A stretch of 64,000 nt of DNA from Suilimivivens sp009774465 (GTDB lineage: Bacteria; Bacillota; Clostridia; Lachnospirales; Lachnospiraceae). The position numbers were made by a program, and so were the translations under genes. The notes beneath the pieces are model-generated. The model ran no database searches, was not told the origin of the DNA, and was given only the letters and a program-made list of their open reading frames with translations. The stretch covers positions 1-64,000 of the forward strand of contig CANDAE010000016.1 of assembly GCA_947382645.1 (NCBI GenBank). Direction: 5' to 3'. This document shows positions 26,005 through 34,067 of this stretch, one piece after another (within the stretch, counting starts at the first letter, position 1; every line of letters starts with the position of its first letter).

Positions 26005-27513
26005 ATGTTAGGAGCAATTATTGCAGTAATTGTTATTGTATTTGTAGTCATTATATTAGTGACCGGATACAAAAAAGCACCACCGGATACAGCATATATT
26101 ATATCCGGACTTCGGAAAAAGGTTATTATAGGAAAATCAAGCATTAAGATTCCATATTTTGAAAGAATGGATAAATTAAGTCTTAAATTGATTCCAATTG
26201 ATGTAAAGACTTCAAATGCAGTTCCTACTGCCGATTACATTAATATTCAGGTAGACGCTGCAGTTAATGTTAAAATCAGCAGTGAAAAGCAAAAGCTTGC
26301 ACTTGCCGCAGAAAATTTTCTGAATCAAAATACACAATATATTGCCGGTATTGCCAGAGAAGTTCTTGAAGGTAATATGAGAGAAATTGTTGGCCGTATG
26401 AGATTGGAAGAAATGGTCAGCGACCGTCAGAAATTTGCAAATCTGGTAAAAGAAAATGCAGAGCCTGATCTGGCTGCAATGGGACTTGATATTGTCAGTT
26501 TTAATGTGCAGAATTTTGCAGATGGCAATGGTGTAATTGATGACCTTGGTATTGACAACATTTCTCAAATTAAGAAAAAAGCGGCAATCGCCAAAGCAGA
26601 AGCTGAAAAGGAAATTGCAGTTGCCAAGGCAGAAGCTGATAAACAGGCAAATGATGCGAGAATTAATGCGGAACGTGAAATTGCCAAGAAAAATAATGAG
26701 CTTGCCCTGCAAAAGGCAGAGCTTAAAAAAATGGAAGATACCAAACGTGCGGAAGCTGATGCAGCTTACAGCATTCAGGAACAGGAACAGCGTAAAACAA
26801 TTGAAATTGCAACTCAGGAAGCAAGTATTGCAAAACAGGAAAAAGAAGTTATATTAAAACAGCGTGAAGCAGAAGTTAAAGAAAAAGCATTGGATGCTGA
26901 AGTTAAGAAAAAGGCAGAAGCTGATAAGTTTGCAAGGCAGCAGCAGTCAGAAGCCGAGTTGTATGAAAGAATGAAGAATGCGGAAGCTCAGAAATTTGAA
27001 AGAGAAAAAGAAGCAGAAGCATTAAAAGCAACAGCAGAAGCTCAAAAATTTGCAAAAGAGCAGGAAGCAGAAGGTATCCGCATGGTAGGTGAAGCAGAAG
27101 CGGAAGCTATTCGTGCGAAAGGTGTTGCAGAAGCAGAAGCTATGGAAAAGAAAGCGGTTGCTTATCAGAAGTATAACAATGCTGCTATGGCTGAAATGCT
27201 CATTCAAGTACTTCCTGAAATCGCAGGCAAAATTGCCGAACCTCTCACTCAGATTGATAAGATTACAATTATTGGCGGAGATAACAGCAATGGAGTATCC
27301 ACAGTTGCAGATAATGTTCCTGGTGTTATGACCAAATTATTTGAAACCATGAAAGAAACAGTAGGAATTGATTTATCTGAAATTGTTAAAGCTGGTACAT
27401 ATGATGCCAAGGTAAATAAAAATATTAATTTTACCGGTCTTTCAGAAGACGCAGTAGCAGCAGTTTCAGGTGCTGTTGCAAATGAATCGTCAGGCGGTTC
27501 AAATAAAATTTAA
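26005..27513 (+). CDS. flotillin-like SPFH protein (FloT/YuaG type)
   Basis: A membrane scaffold protein of 502 residues. One N-terminal membrane-inserted segment (~4-24) precedes an SPFH/band-7 domain (~30-200, with TADYINIQVDAAVNVKI and IAREVLEGNMREIVGRM). A very long heptad-rich region dominated by A, E, K and Q follows (~205-400). The C-terminal part starts at AMAEMLIQVLPEIAGKIAEPL and ends in a small, flexible Gly/Ser tail. Flotillins organise membrane microdomains and are linked in Bacillus to signalling, secretion and envelope stress. AAAGGGGG precedes the ATG. The antiporter upstream is the only likely operon partner, and a strong terminator follows. Confidence 0.92.
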   Translation: MLGAIIAVIVIVFVVIILVTGYKKAPPDTAYIISGLRKKVIIGKSSIKIPYFERMDKLSLKLIPIDVKTSNAVPTADYINIQVDAAVNVKISSEKQKLALAAENFLNQNTQYIAGIAREVLEGNMREIVGRMRLEEMVSDRQKFANLVKENAEPDLAAMGLDIVSFNVQNFADGNGVIDDLGIDNISQIKKKAAIAKAEAEKEIAVAKAEADKQANDARINAEREIAKKNNELALQKAELKKMEDTKRAEADAAYSIQEQEQRKTIEIATQEASIAKQEKEVILKQREAEVKEKALDAEVKKKAEADKFARQQQSEAELYERMKNAEAQKFEREKEAEALKATAEAQKFAKEQEAEGIRMVGEAEAEAIRAKGVAEAEAMEKKAVAYQKYNNAAMAEMLIQVLPEIAGKIAEPLTQIDKITIIGGDNSNGVSTVADNVPGVMTKLFETMKETVGIDLSEIVKAGTYDAKVNKNINFTGLSEDAVAAVSGAVANESSGGSNKI

Positions 27514-27556
27514 AAGAAGTGGATGTCAGGCTTTTCCGGCCATCCTTATGTTAATT

Positions 27557-27592
27557 AAAAAATTGCCGCAATTTAATTGTGGCAATTTTTTT
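27557..27592 (+). terminator. intrinsic terminator after flotillin gene
   Basis: Perfect arms AAAAATTGCC and GGCAATTTTT, extended inwards by GCAAT/ATTGT pairing, are followed by more T residues. Confidence 0.88.
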
Positions 27593-27595
27593 GTT

Positions 27596-27624
27596 TTGCT
27601 TTTTAAGAAACCATAGTGTATTAT
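27596..27624 (+). promoter_or_regulatory. sigma-A promoter of the diguanylate cyclase gene
   Basis: TTGCTT (27596-27601), a 17-bp spacer and TATTAT (27619-27624), about 50 bp upstream of the GTG start. Its position also excludes starts upstream of about 27630. Confidence 0.6.
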
Positions 27625-27672
27625 AAAATTAAGAAAAAATGGCTATTTTTAGCATACACATGGGGGAATATT

Positions 27673-28764
27673 GTGGATAAAAGTTTGTTTACCAAGATAA
27701 AAAATTTTATTGGTAAAGATGTAAAATCAAAAAATGAGTCAAAAAAGCTGATTGTAGTGATCAGATTATTACTCATTTTAATAATGATATATTTTTCTAT
27801 TAATGCATTATTTTATATACCTAAACTGGATTTTAAAAAATTTTTATATATTATATTCTTTTTTGCTGTATTTATAAGTATTTTTTATATGTCGTATCGC
27901 TGTTTATCTTTGACAACACTCTGGATGTTTAATATTGTAATGATAGTATGGATTTGTTCAATTGTCCATATGTTTGGATGGAATATTGGCGTTCAGCATT
28001 TTTTAATGGTAATCTTAATTTTATATTTTTTTTCCGGTTACAAAAGATATTTGGAAAAAATAATATATGCAGTTTTTTTATGCACACTTAGAATTGTACT
28101 TTTTTATATTTATCATTATAAAGAACCTATGTGGCGGTTATCTACAGGTGAAGAAAATATAATGCAGATAATAAATACAATTACAATTTTTGCATGTATT
28201 TCTATTATTGCATTTGTTTTCAGTAAAGACAGTCAGGAACTTGAAGGAAAGCTGATTGATTATAATGTTATGTTGGAAAAACAGGCAAATACAGATACTT
28301 TAACAGGTCTTTACAACAGAAGAAAAGCAATAGAGTATATGGAAGAATTAACAAAAGGACAGTCAGATTATGGTGGATTTAGTCTATGTATCTGTGATAT
28401 AGACTTTTTTAAAAAGGTAAATGATAATTATGGACATGATATCGGAGATGAGGTTTTAAAGGGAATATCTAATATTTTTATGGAAGAAACAAAAAAAGAT
28501 GGTTTTGCTGCCAGATGGGGTGGGGAAGAGTTTTTATTATTATTTCCCAGATGTAATGGTGATAATGCCTGTATAAAAATTGAACATATACGTAGAAAAA
28601 TCAAGGAAATGAGAATTAAAAATGGTGATATTGAAATTGGTGTTACAATGACATTTGGAATAGCAGAATATGATTATATTAATGGTCTGACAGCAACAAT
28701 AAAGGAAGCTGATGAAAAATTATACCTTGGAAAAGAAAGAGGAAGGGATATAATTATTTTTTAA
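27673..28764 (+). CDS. membrane GGDEF protein, probable diguanylate cyclase
   Basis: A 363-residue protein. Residues ~30-185 contain about six hydrophobic helices with short loops and no extracellular domain. A coiled stretch then leads into a GGDEF domain (~205-360) with ADTLTGLYNRR-like entry (NTDTLTGLYNRRKAIEY), the metal/substrate segment CDIDFFKKVNDNYGHDIGDEVL and the active-site loop RWGGEEFLLLFP. It should make cyclic-di-GMP. The canonical inhibitory RxxD motif before the loop is absent (KKDG at that position), so product inhibition may be lost. The GTG at 27673 follows GGGGGA. The gene is monocistronic: terminators flank it on both sides. The HD-GYP protein at 3.4 kb is the plausible opposing enzyme. 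Confidence 0.9.
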   Translation: MDKSLFTKIKNFIGKDVKSKNESKKLIVVIRLLLILIMIYFSINALFYIPKLDFKKFLYIIFFFAVFISIFYMSYRCLSLTTLWMFNIVMIVWICSIVHMFGWNIGVQHFLMVILILYFFSGYKRYLEKIIYAVFLCTLRIVLFYIYHYKEPMWRLSTGEENIMQIINTITIFACISIIAFVFSKDSQELEGKLIDYNVMLEKQANTDTLTGLYNRRKAIEYMEELTKGQSDYGGFSLCICDIDFFKKVNDNYGHDIGDEVLKGISNIFMEETKKDGFAARWGGEEFLLLFPRCNGDNACIKIEHIRRKIKEMRIKNGDIEIGVTMTFGIAEYDYINGLTATIKEADEKLYLGKERGRDIIIF

Positions 28765-28780
28765 TGATTGACACAGATCA

Positions 28781-28811
28781 AAGGTGCAGAAGTTTTCTTC
28801 TGCACTTTTTG
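28781..28811 (+). terminator. intrinsic terminator just upstream of the ABC-F gene
   Basis: Nearly perfect hairpin AAGGTGCAGAAG-TTTT-CTTCTGCACTTTTT. It ends the cyclase transcript, but it also stands directly before the ABC-F ribosome-binding site (AAGGAGG at 28819-28825). Confidence 0.85.
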
Positions 28812-28832
28812 TTAACATAAGGAGGAATGTAT

Positions 28833-30353
28833 ATGTCACAAATTAGTGTAAATAATTTAACTTTTTATTATGAAGGAAGTTATGATAATATTTTTGAAAA
28901 TGTCTCTTTTCAATTGGATACAGATTGGAAACTGGGATTTATTGGAAGAAATGGCAAAGGAAAAACCACTTTTTTAAAGCTTCTTATGGGAAAGTATGAG
29001 TACAAAGGAAAAATAAACACTTCTGTAGAATTTGATTATTTTCCCTTTGAAATTAAGGATAAAGAAAAAAATACAATTGATGTAATAGAAGAAATTTATC
29101 CTGAATATGAATTCTGGAAAATATGCAGAGAATTAAATTTTTTACAGATGGATGCAGATATTTTTTACAGACCATTTTTTACTTTAAGTAATGGTGAGCA
29201 GACAAAGGTTTTACTGGCGCTTTTATTTACAAAAGAAAATCATTTTTTACTGATTGATGAGCCTACGAATCATCTTGATATGGAGGCAAGAGAAATTCTG
29301 AAAAAATATTTAAATAGTAAAAAAGGATTTATTCTGGTTTCACATGACAGGAATTTTATGGATGGATGTGTGGATCACGTACTTGTAATTAACAAAACTG
29401 ATATTGAAGTACAGCAGGGAAATTTCAGTTCATGGTGGGAAAACAAAAAAAGGCAGGATTCTTATGAACTAAATGAAAATGAAAAATTGAAAAAAGATAT
29501 TCACAGATTGACGCTGGCTTCCAGGACTGCCGGACAATGGGCAGATCATGTGGAAAATACTAAGTTGGGAGTCAAGTCTTTTAAAAATGGGCAGCATATC
29601 GCCAATCGGGATTATATAGGTGAAAAATCCCGTAGAATGCAAATGCGTCGTAAGAATTTAGAAAAGAGAAGGGAAAAGGAAATTGAAGAAAAGTCAGGAT
29701 TATTAAAAAATCTGGAGTCAGTGGAAGATTTGAAAATTATGCCTTTAAAGCATTATAAAGAAAAAATAGTCAGTATGGAAGACTGCATGATTGCATATGG
29801 TGAAAAAGAGATTATTCAAAATTTTAATTTAGAAGTTAATCAGGGCGACAGAATTTTTTTAAAAGGGAAAAATGGATGTGGAAAGTCAAGTATTTTAAAA
29901 TCTATTATGCAAAATTTCATTATTGAAACACAAGAAAAAGAAAGTTTCCCTACAGTAAAAAATGGATGTATTGAAATTCCAAATCAAATGATTATATCCT
30001 ATTGTTCTCAGGATACATCCATGCTTCATGGCACAATAAAAGAATATGCTGCCCAAAATAACGTTGATGAAACACTTTTTATAACAATATTGCGAAAATT
30101 GGATTTTTCCAGAGTCCAGTTTGAGAAGAGAATTGAAGAATACAGTGGAGGACAGAAAAAGAAAGTCCTTTTGGCAGGCAGTTTATTAAAACAGGCACAT
30201 CTTTATATTTGGGACGAACCATTGAATTTTATTGATGTATTTTCCCGTATGCAGATTGAGGAATTAATTTTAAAATTTAAACCTACCATGATACTTGTAG
30301 AACATGATAAAATGTTTATGGAACATGTTGCCACAAAGATTGTCGAGTTATAA
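28833..30353 (+). CDS. ABC-F ATPase, Lsa-type ribosome protection family
   Basis: A cytoplasmic tandem ABC ATPase of 507 residues without membrane domains. NBD1 has Walker A (GRNGKGKTTFLKLL), signature LSNGEQTKV and Walker B (LLIDEPTNHLDME). A linker of about 90 residues follows, rich in K/R/E. NBD2 has Walker A (GKNGCGKSSILKSI), signature YSGGQKKKV and a divergent Walker B (LYIWDEPLNFIDV). The N-terminus (NNLTFYYEGSYDNIFENVSF) is that of the Lsa/CplR group, members of which free ribosomes from lincosamides, pleuromutilins and streptogramin A. Resistance is inferred from the family, not shown. The ATG at 28833 lies 7 bases behind AAGGAGG. A MATE exporter follows 24 bp later. Confidence 0.9.
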   Translation: MSQISVNNLTFYYEGSYDNIFENVSFQLDTDWKLGFIGRNGKGKTTFLKLLMGKYEYKGKINTSVEFDYFPFEIKDKEKNTIDVIEEIYPEYEFWKICRELNFLQMDADIFYRPFFTLSNGEQTKVLLALLFTKENHFLLIDEPTNHLDMEAREILKKYLNSKKGFILVSHDRNFMDGCVDHVLVINKTDIEVQQGNFSSWWENKKRQDSYELNENEKLKKDIHRLTLASRTAGQWADHVENTKLGVKSFKNGQHIANRDYIGEKSRRMQMRRKNLEKRREKEIEEKSGLLKNLESVEDLKIMPLKHYKEKIVSMEDCMIAYGEKEIIQNFNLEVNQGDRIFLKGKNGCGKSSILKSIMQNFIIETQEKESFPTVKNGCIEIPNQMIISYCSQDTSMLHGTIKEYAAQNNVDETLFITILRKLDFSRVQFEKRIEEYSGGQKKKVLLAGSLLKQAHLYIWDEPLNFIDVFSRMQIEELILKFKPTMILVEHDKMFMEHVATKIVEL

Positions 30354-30377
30354 AATATTACAGGGAGGCGTTTTAGA

Positions 30378-31715
30378 TTGAATCAGGAAGAAAAATATAC
30401 ACAAATGACTACGACTCCGGTACCAAAGCTTATCTGTTCTTTGGCAGTGCCTACAATTATCAGTATGCTTGTTACATCCTTTTATAATATGGCGGATACT
30501 TTTTTTGTAGGAAAGCTGGATACCCAGTCAACAGCAGCAGTAGGTGTGGCTTTTTCCATTATGGCAATTATTCAGGCTGTAGGTTTCTTTTTCGGACATG
30601 GTTCCGGAAATTATATTTCAAGGAAGCTTGGAAGTAAAGAATTTGATGAAGCAGAAACAATGGCTGCAAATGGATTTTTCCTGTCCTTTTTCAGTGGAAT
30701 TTTAATTGCTTTATCTGGAATAATTTTCATAAATCCCTTATCTGTAGCCCTTGGTTCTACACCTACGATTCTTCCATATACCAAAAAATATTTAAGTATT
30801 ATCCTCTTAGGAGCTCCTTTTATGACTTCTTCTCTGGTACTAAATAATCAGCTCAGGTTTCAGGGACGGGCATCTCTTGCTATGGTGGGAATTGTAACCG
30901 GCGCGGTACTTAATATTGTGTTAGATCCCATTTTAATTTTTGGCTTTCAAATGGGCATTTCAGGAGCGGCAATTGCAACGATAACCAGCCAGCTTTGTAG
31001 TTTTCTTTTACTTGTAATTTTGGTAAGCAGGGGTGGAAGTATCGTTATACGTTTTAAAAATTTAAAAGTAAATCATCATTTTCTTAAAGAAATTTTCAGG
31101 GGAGGAATTCCTTCCCTGTGCAGACAGGGGCTTGGAAGTATAGCAGTTATCTTTTTAAATCATGCGGCCGGGCTGCATGGAGATGCAGCTATTGCCGGTA
31201 TGTCAATTGTTAACAGAATTACAATGTTTGCAAATTCAGCGTTAATTGGATTTGGGCAGGGATTTCAACCGGTATGTGGATTTAACTATGGGGCAAAGCT
31301 TTATGGCAGGGTAAGAGAAGGATTTTATTTTTGTGTAAAATATGCATTTATATTTTTAGTGTTTATTTCTCTTTTATGTGGAATTTTTGCACCGGATATT
31401 GTGGCGTTATTTCGAAAAGAAGACATAAAGGTAATAGAAACAGGTACGACAGCGCTTAGGCTGCAATGTATCACTTTCCCTTTAAATGCATGGATTGTAA
31501 TGAGCAATATGATGCTGCAGTCCATAGGAAAAGCTTTGAAAGCATCTATTGTGGCAGGAGCAAGGCAGGGGTATTTCTTTATACCTTTAATTCTGATTCT
31601 TCCTTATTGCTTTGGACTTTTAGGCGTACAGATGACACAGGCAGTGTCAGATGTGTGTACATTACTTTTATCTGTTCCACTTTCTTTAAGCGTCTTAAAA
31701 GAAATGAAGGAATAA
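30378..31715 (+). CDS. MATE family efflux transporter
   Basis: A 445-residue membrane protein with about 12 helices in two homologous MatE halves. The first half begins LICSLAVPTIISMLVTSFYN with the MADTFFVGKL segment; the second holds IFRGGIPSLCRQGLGSIAV and GFGQGFQPVCGFNYGA. MATE proteins expel cationic drugs or metabolites in exchange for Na+ or H+. The start is a TTG with GGGAGG upstream. It follows the ABC-F gene by 24 bp on the same strand, so the two may form a small drug-tolerance unit; substrates are unknown. Confidence 0.93.
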   Translation: MNQEEKYTQMTTTPVPKLICSLAVPTIISMLVTSFYNMADTFFVGKLDTQSTAAVGVAFSIMAIIQAVGFFFGHGSGNYISRKLGSKEFDEAETMAANGFFLSFFSGILIALSGIIFINPLSVALGSTPTILPYTKKYLSIILLGAPFMTSSLVLNNQLRFQGRASLAMVGIVTGAVLNIVLDPILIFGFQMGISGAAIATITSQLCSFLLLVILVSRGGSIVIRFKNLKVNHHFLKEIFRGGIPSLCRQGLGSIAVIFLNHAAGLHGDAAIAGMSIVNRITMFANSALIGFGQGFQPVCGFNYGAKLYGRVREGFYFCVKYAFIFLVFISLLCGIFAPDIVALFRKEDIKVIETGTTALRLQCITFPLNAWIVMSNMMLQSIGKALKASIVAGARQGYFFIPLILILPYCFGLLGVQMTQAVSDVCTLLLSVPLSLSVLKEMKE

Positions 31716-31806
31716 TTTAATTTTTTATTAAATCTGAATTTTTTTAGCAGACAGATAATAAATTATGTTATTATAGCATTAAGAAAAATTTATTTAAGAA
31801 AGGCGT

Positions 31807-33354
31807 TTGATATTTTTGCAGGTAAGCAGATCTAAAATTAAAGAAAGTTTATATGAAACTCTAAAAGCGGTATTTCCCATTCTGGCAATTGTTTTATTAT
31901 TGTGTTTTACAATTGCGCCTATTCCTCCCAGTATATTAATGACATTTTTAGTGGGAGCAGTTTTGTTGATTGTGGGGATGCTGCTTTTTAATATTGGCGT
32001 AAATATGTCAATGACTTCTATGGGCGAAAGAGTCGGTACAATCATGACCAAGTCCAAAAACCTTCCGATTATGATTTTAATCAGTTTTGTAATGGGGGTT
32101 ATTATTACTGTTTCAGAACCGGATCTTCAGGTTTTGGCGCAGCAGGTTCCTTCGGTGCCTAATGTGGTTCTTATTTTGGCAGTGGCTGTTGGAGTTGGAG
32201 TTTTTCTGGTAGTTGCATTACTTCGTATGCTGTTTGGAATTGCATTATCTCATCTGCTTGTATTTTTTTATGTACTGGTGTTTATCCTTACTCTTTTTGT
32301 GCCAAAGGATTTTCTTTCTATTTCTTTTGACTCCGGCGGAGTAACCACAGGCCCGATGACTGTTCCATTTATTATGGCATTTGGTATTGGTATTACTGCA
32401 ATCCGAAGTGATAAACATGCGGCAGATGACAGCTTTGGTCTGGTTTCACTTTGCTCCATAGGCCCTATTCTTGCAGTTTTAATTCTTGGAATGGTTTTTC
32501 ATCCGGGACAGGAAGAATATGTGTCTGACAGTATAAAAATTGTTGACAATACAGTCGATTTATGGAGATTGTTTTCAAAGGAAATTCCCACTTACATAAA
32601 GGAAATGGCAATTTCTCTTCTCCCTATTATTCTGGTTTTTGGTGTTTTTCAAATTATTGCAAGGAATATCAGTAAAAAAGCATTGATTAAAATAGGTATT
32701 GGTCTGGTATATACATACGTAGGTCTGGTATTATTTCTTACAGGTGTTAATGTTGGATTTATGCCGGCTGGAAATTATTTGGGGCAGACCATAGCAGCAC
32801 TTTCCTATGGATGGATTATTGTTCCTATCGGTATGGTGATTGGTTATTTTATTGTATTGGCGGAACCGGCAGTATTTGTCCTTACGAAGCAGGTGGAAGA
32901 AATAACCTCGGGGGCCATTTCTGCAAAAGCAATGGGACTTAGTTTGTCCATTGGCGTGTCTGTGTCAGTAGGGCTTTCCATGATCCGGGTACTTACCGGT
33001 ATTTCAATTTTGTGGTTTATTTTACCCGGATATGCAATCGCATTAATTTTAACCTTTTTTGTACCAAAAATATTTACAGCAATTGCATTTGACTCCGGTG
33101 GTGTGGCATCTGGTCCTATGACAGCAACTTTTCTTCTTCCTTTTGCGATGGGTGCATGTGCGGCATTGGGAGGAACTATCATCACAGATGCTTTTGGAAT
33201 TATTGCTATGGTTGCCATGACGCCTCTTATTACTATTCAGACAATGGGTATGGTTTACAGGTTGAAGGAGAGCAGCCTTAGAAAGAAAGCCGCTGGAAAA
33301 GAAGAACGCGTGCCGCTGGAAGCTTACGGAGATATGGAAATTATCGAATTATAG
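31807..33354 (+). CDS. DUF1538 family membrane protein, internally duplicated
   Basis: An integral membrane protein of about 515 residues with 12 or more helices. The two halves are clear repeats. ISFDSGGVTTGPMTVPF (near residue 173) matches IAFDSGGVASGPMTATF (near 425), and SEPDLQVLAQQV matches AEPAVFVLTKQV, giving a repeat of about 250 residues. The FDSGGV.(T/S)GPMT motif marks DUF1538. Transport is likely from topology and the inverted or tandem repeat design, but the substrate is unknown. The start is uncertain: TTG at 31807 (used here) is close to AAAGG, and a second TTG at 31816 is rather far from it. A two-domain PII-like gene follows after 14 bp, which suggests PII-type control. Confidence 0.85.
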   Translation: MIFLQVSRSKIKESLYETLKAVFPILAIVLLLCFTIAPIPPSILMTFLVGAVLLIVGMLLFNIGVNMSMTSMGERVGTIMTKSKNLPIMILISFVMGVIITVSEPDLQVLAQQVPSVPNVVLILAVAVGVGVFLVVALLRMLFGIALSHLLVFFYVLVFILTLFVPKDFLSISFDSGGVTTGPMTVPFIMAFGIGITAIRSDKHAADDSFGLVSLCSIGPILAVLILGMVFHPGQEEYVSDSIKIVDNTVDLWRLFSKEIPTYIKEMAISLLPIILVFGVFQIIARNISKKALIKIGIGLVYTYVGLVLFLTGVNVGFMPAGNYLGQTIAALSYGWIIVPIGMVIGYFIVLAEPAVFVLTKQVEEITSGAISAKAMGLSLSIGVSVSVGLSMIRVLTGISILWFILPGYAIALILTFFVPKIFTAIAFDSGGVASGPMTATFLLPFAMGACAALGGTIITDAFGIIAMVAMTPLITIQTMGMVYRLKESSLRKKAAGKEERVPLEAYGDMEIIEL

Positions 33355-33368
33355 AAATGAGATGACAT

Positions 33369-34046
33369 ATGGGTAAATTATATTTAATGACAACGATTGT
33401 TGATAGAAAAATAGGAAAAAAATATCAGGAACTGTATAAAGAAAATGAACAGCATGTTATGTTTGCAAGCTTGGGAAAAGGCACTGCAAGCAGTGATATA
33501 CTGGATTATTTTGGTTTGGAAGGCGCGGAAAAGCTTGTTTTGTTTTCTGTGCATGAAGAAGAGGAATGGTTTTTTATTAAGAAAAAACTTCAGCAAAAAC
33601 TTAAAATTGATGCTCCAGGCGGAGGGATTGCCTTTATTATTCCTTTAAGCAGTATTGGAGGAAAAAAGGTATTACAGTTTCTTTTAGAAGGGAAAGAATA
33701 TCAGAAAGAGGAGGAATCAACCTTGAAGGATACAGTACATGAACTTATTATTGTAATTGCAAATCAGGGAAATATAGATTTAATTATGAATGCCGCCCGG
33801 GAAGCAGGAGCATATGGCGGTACGGTAATTCATGCAAGAGGAACCGGAATGGAAATAGCGGAAAAGTTCATGGGAGTGTCCATTGCGGCAGATAAGGAAA
33901 TGATATTTATTGTTACCAGAAAAGAACAAAAGAATGCGATCATGAGTGCAATTATGGAAAAAGCAGGCATGGACAGCCGGGCGAAATCTATTGTATTTTC
34001 CCTTCCGGTTACAGATACTGCAGGTCTTAGATTGATAGAGGATTAG
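33369..34046 (+). CDS. double-domain PII-like (GlnB-superfamily) regulator
   Basis: A cytoplasmic protein of 225 residues made of two ferredoxin-like PII domains. Residues 1-105 form the N-terminal copy (DYFGLEGAEKLVLFSVHEEE, and a GGIAFIIPLSS end). Residues ~115-220 form the C-terminal copy (HELIIVIANQGNIDLIMNAA, then the PII-like AYGGTVIHARGTG and KSIVFSLPV). There is no recognisable uridylylation-site T-loop. It lies 14 bp after the DUF1538 transporter-like gene. PII and PII-like proteins bind nucleotides and small effectors and often gate a neighbouring transporter, so control of DUF1538 is the likely role (inference). Its last codons form one arm of a bidirectional terminator. Confidence 0.8.
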   Translation: MGKLYLMTTIVDRKIGKKYQELYKENEQHVMFASLGKGTASSDILDYFGLEGAEKLVLFSVHEEEEWFFIKKKLQQKLKIDAPGGGIAFIIPLSSIGGKKVLQFLLEGKEYQKEEESTLKDTVHELIIVIANQGNIDLIMNAAREAGAYGGTVIHARGTGMEIAEKFMGVSIAADKEMIFIVTRKEQKNAIMSAIMEKAGMDSRAKSIVFSLPVTDTAGLRLIED

Positions 34047-34067
34047 CTTTTAGTGCTAATCCTCTAT
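34035..34067. terminator. bidirectional terminator overlapping two convergent stop codons
   Basis: Perfect 13-bp arms ATAGAGGATTAGC and GCTAATCCTCTAT with a 7-base loop. The left arm contains the stop of the PII-like gene and the right arm contains the stop of the exonuclease gene on the other strand. Confidence 0.8.

Noticed and set aside
26212..26712. 166-residue frame opposite the flotillin gene
   Set aside because: Composition (C, F, N, H rich) is that of antisense to a coding region; no start signal and no domain.
26537..27331. K/Q/R-rich plus-strand frames inside the flotillin gene, suggestive of repeats
   Set aside because: They arise from the biased codons of the flotillin coiled coil read in another frame; the DNA is not an exact tandem repeat.
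31717..31750. Terminator after the MATE gene
   Set aside because: Only a 6-bp all-A/T stem near a T-run; too weak to call.
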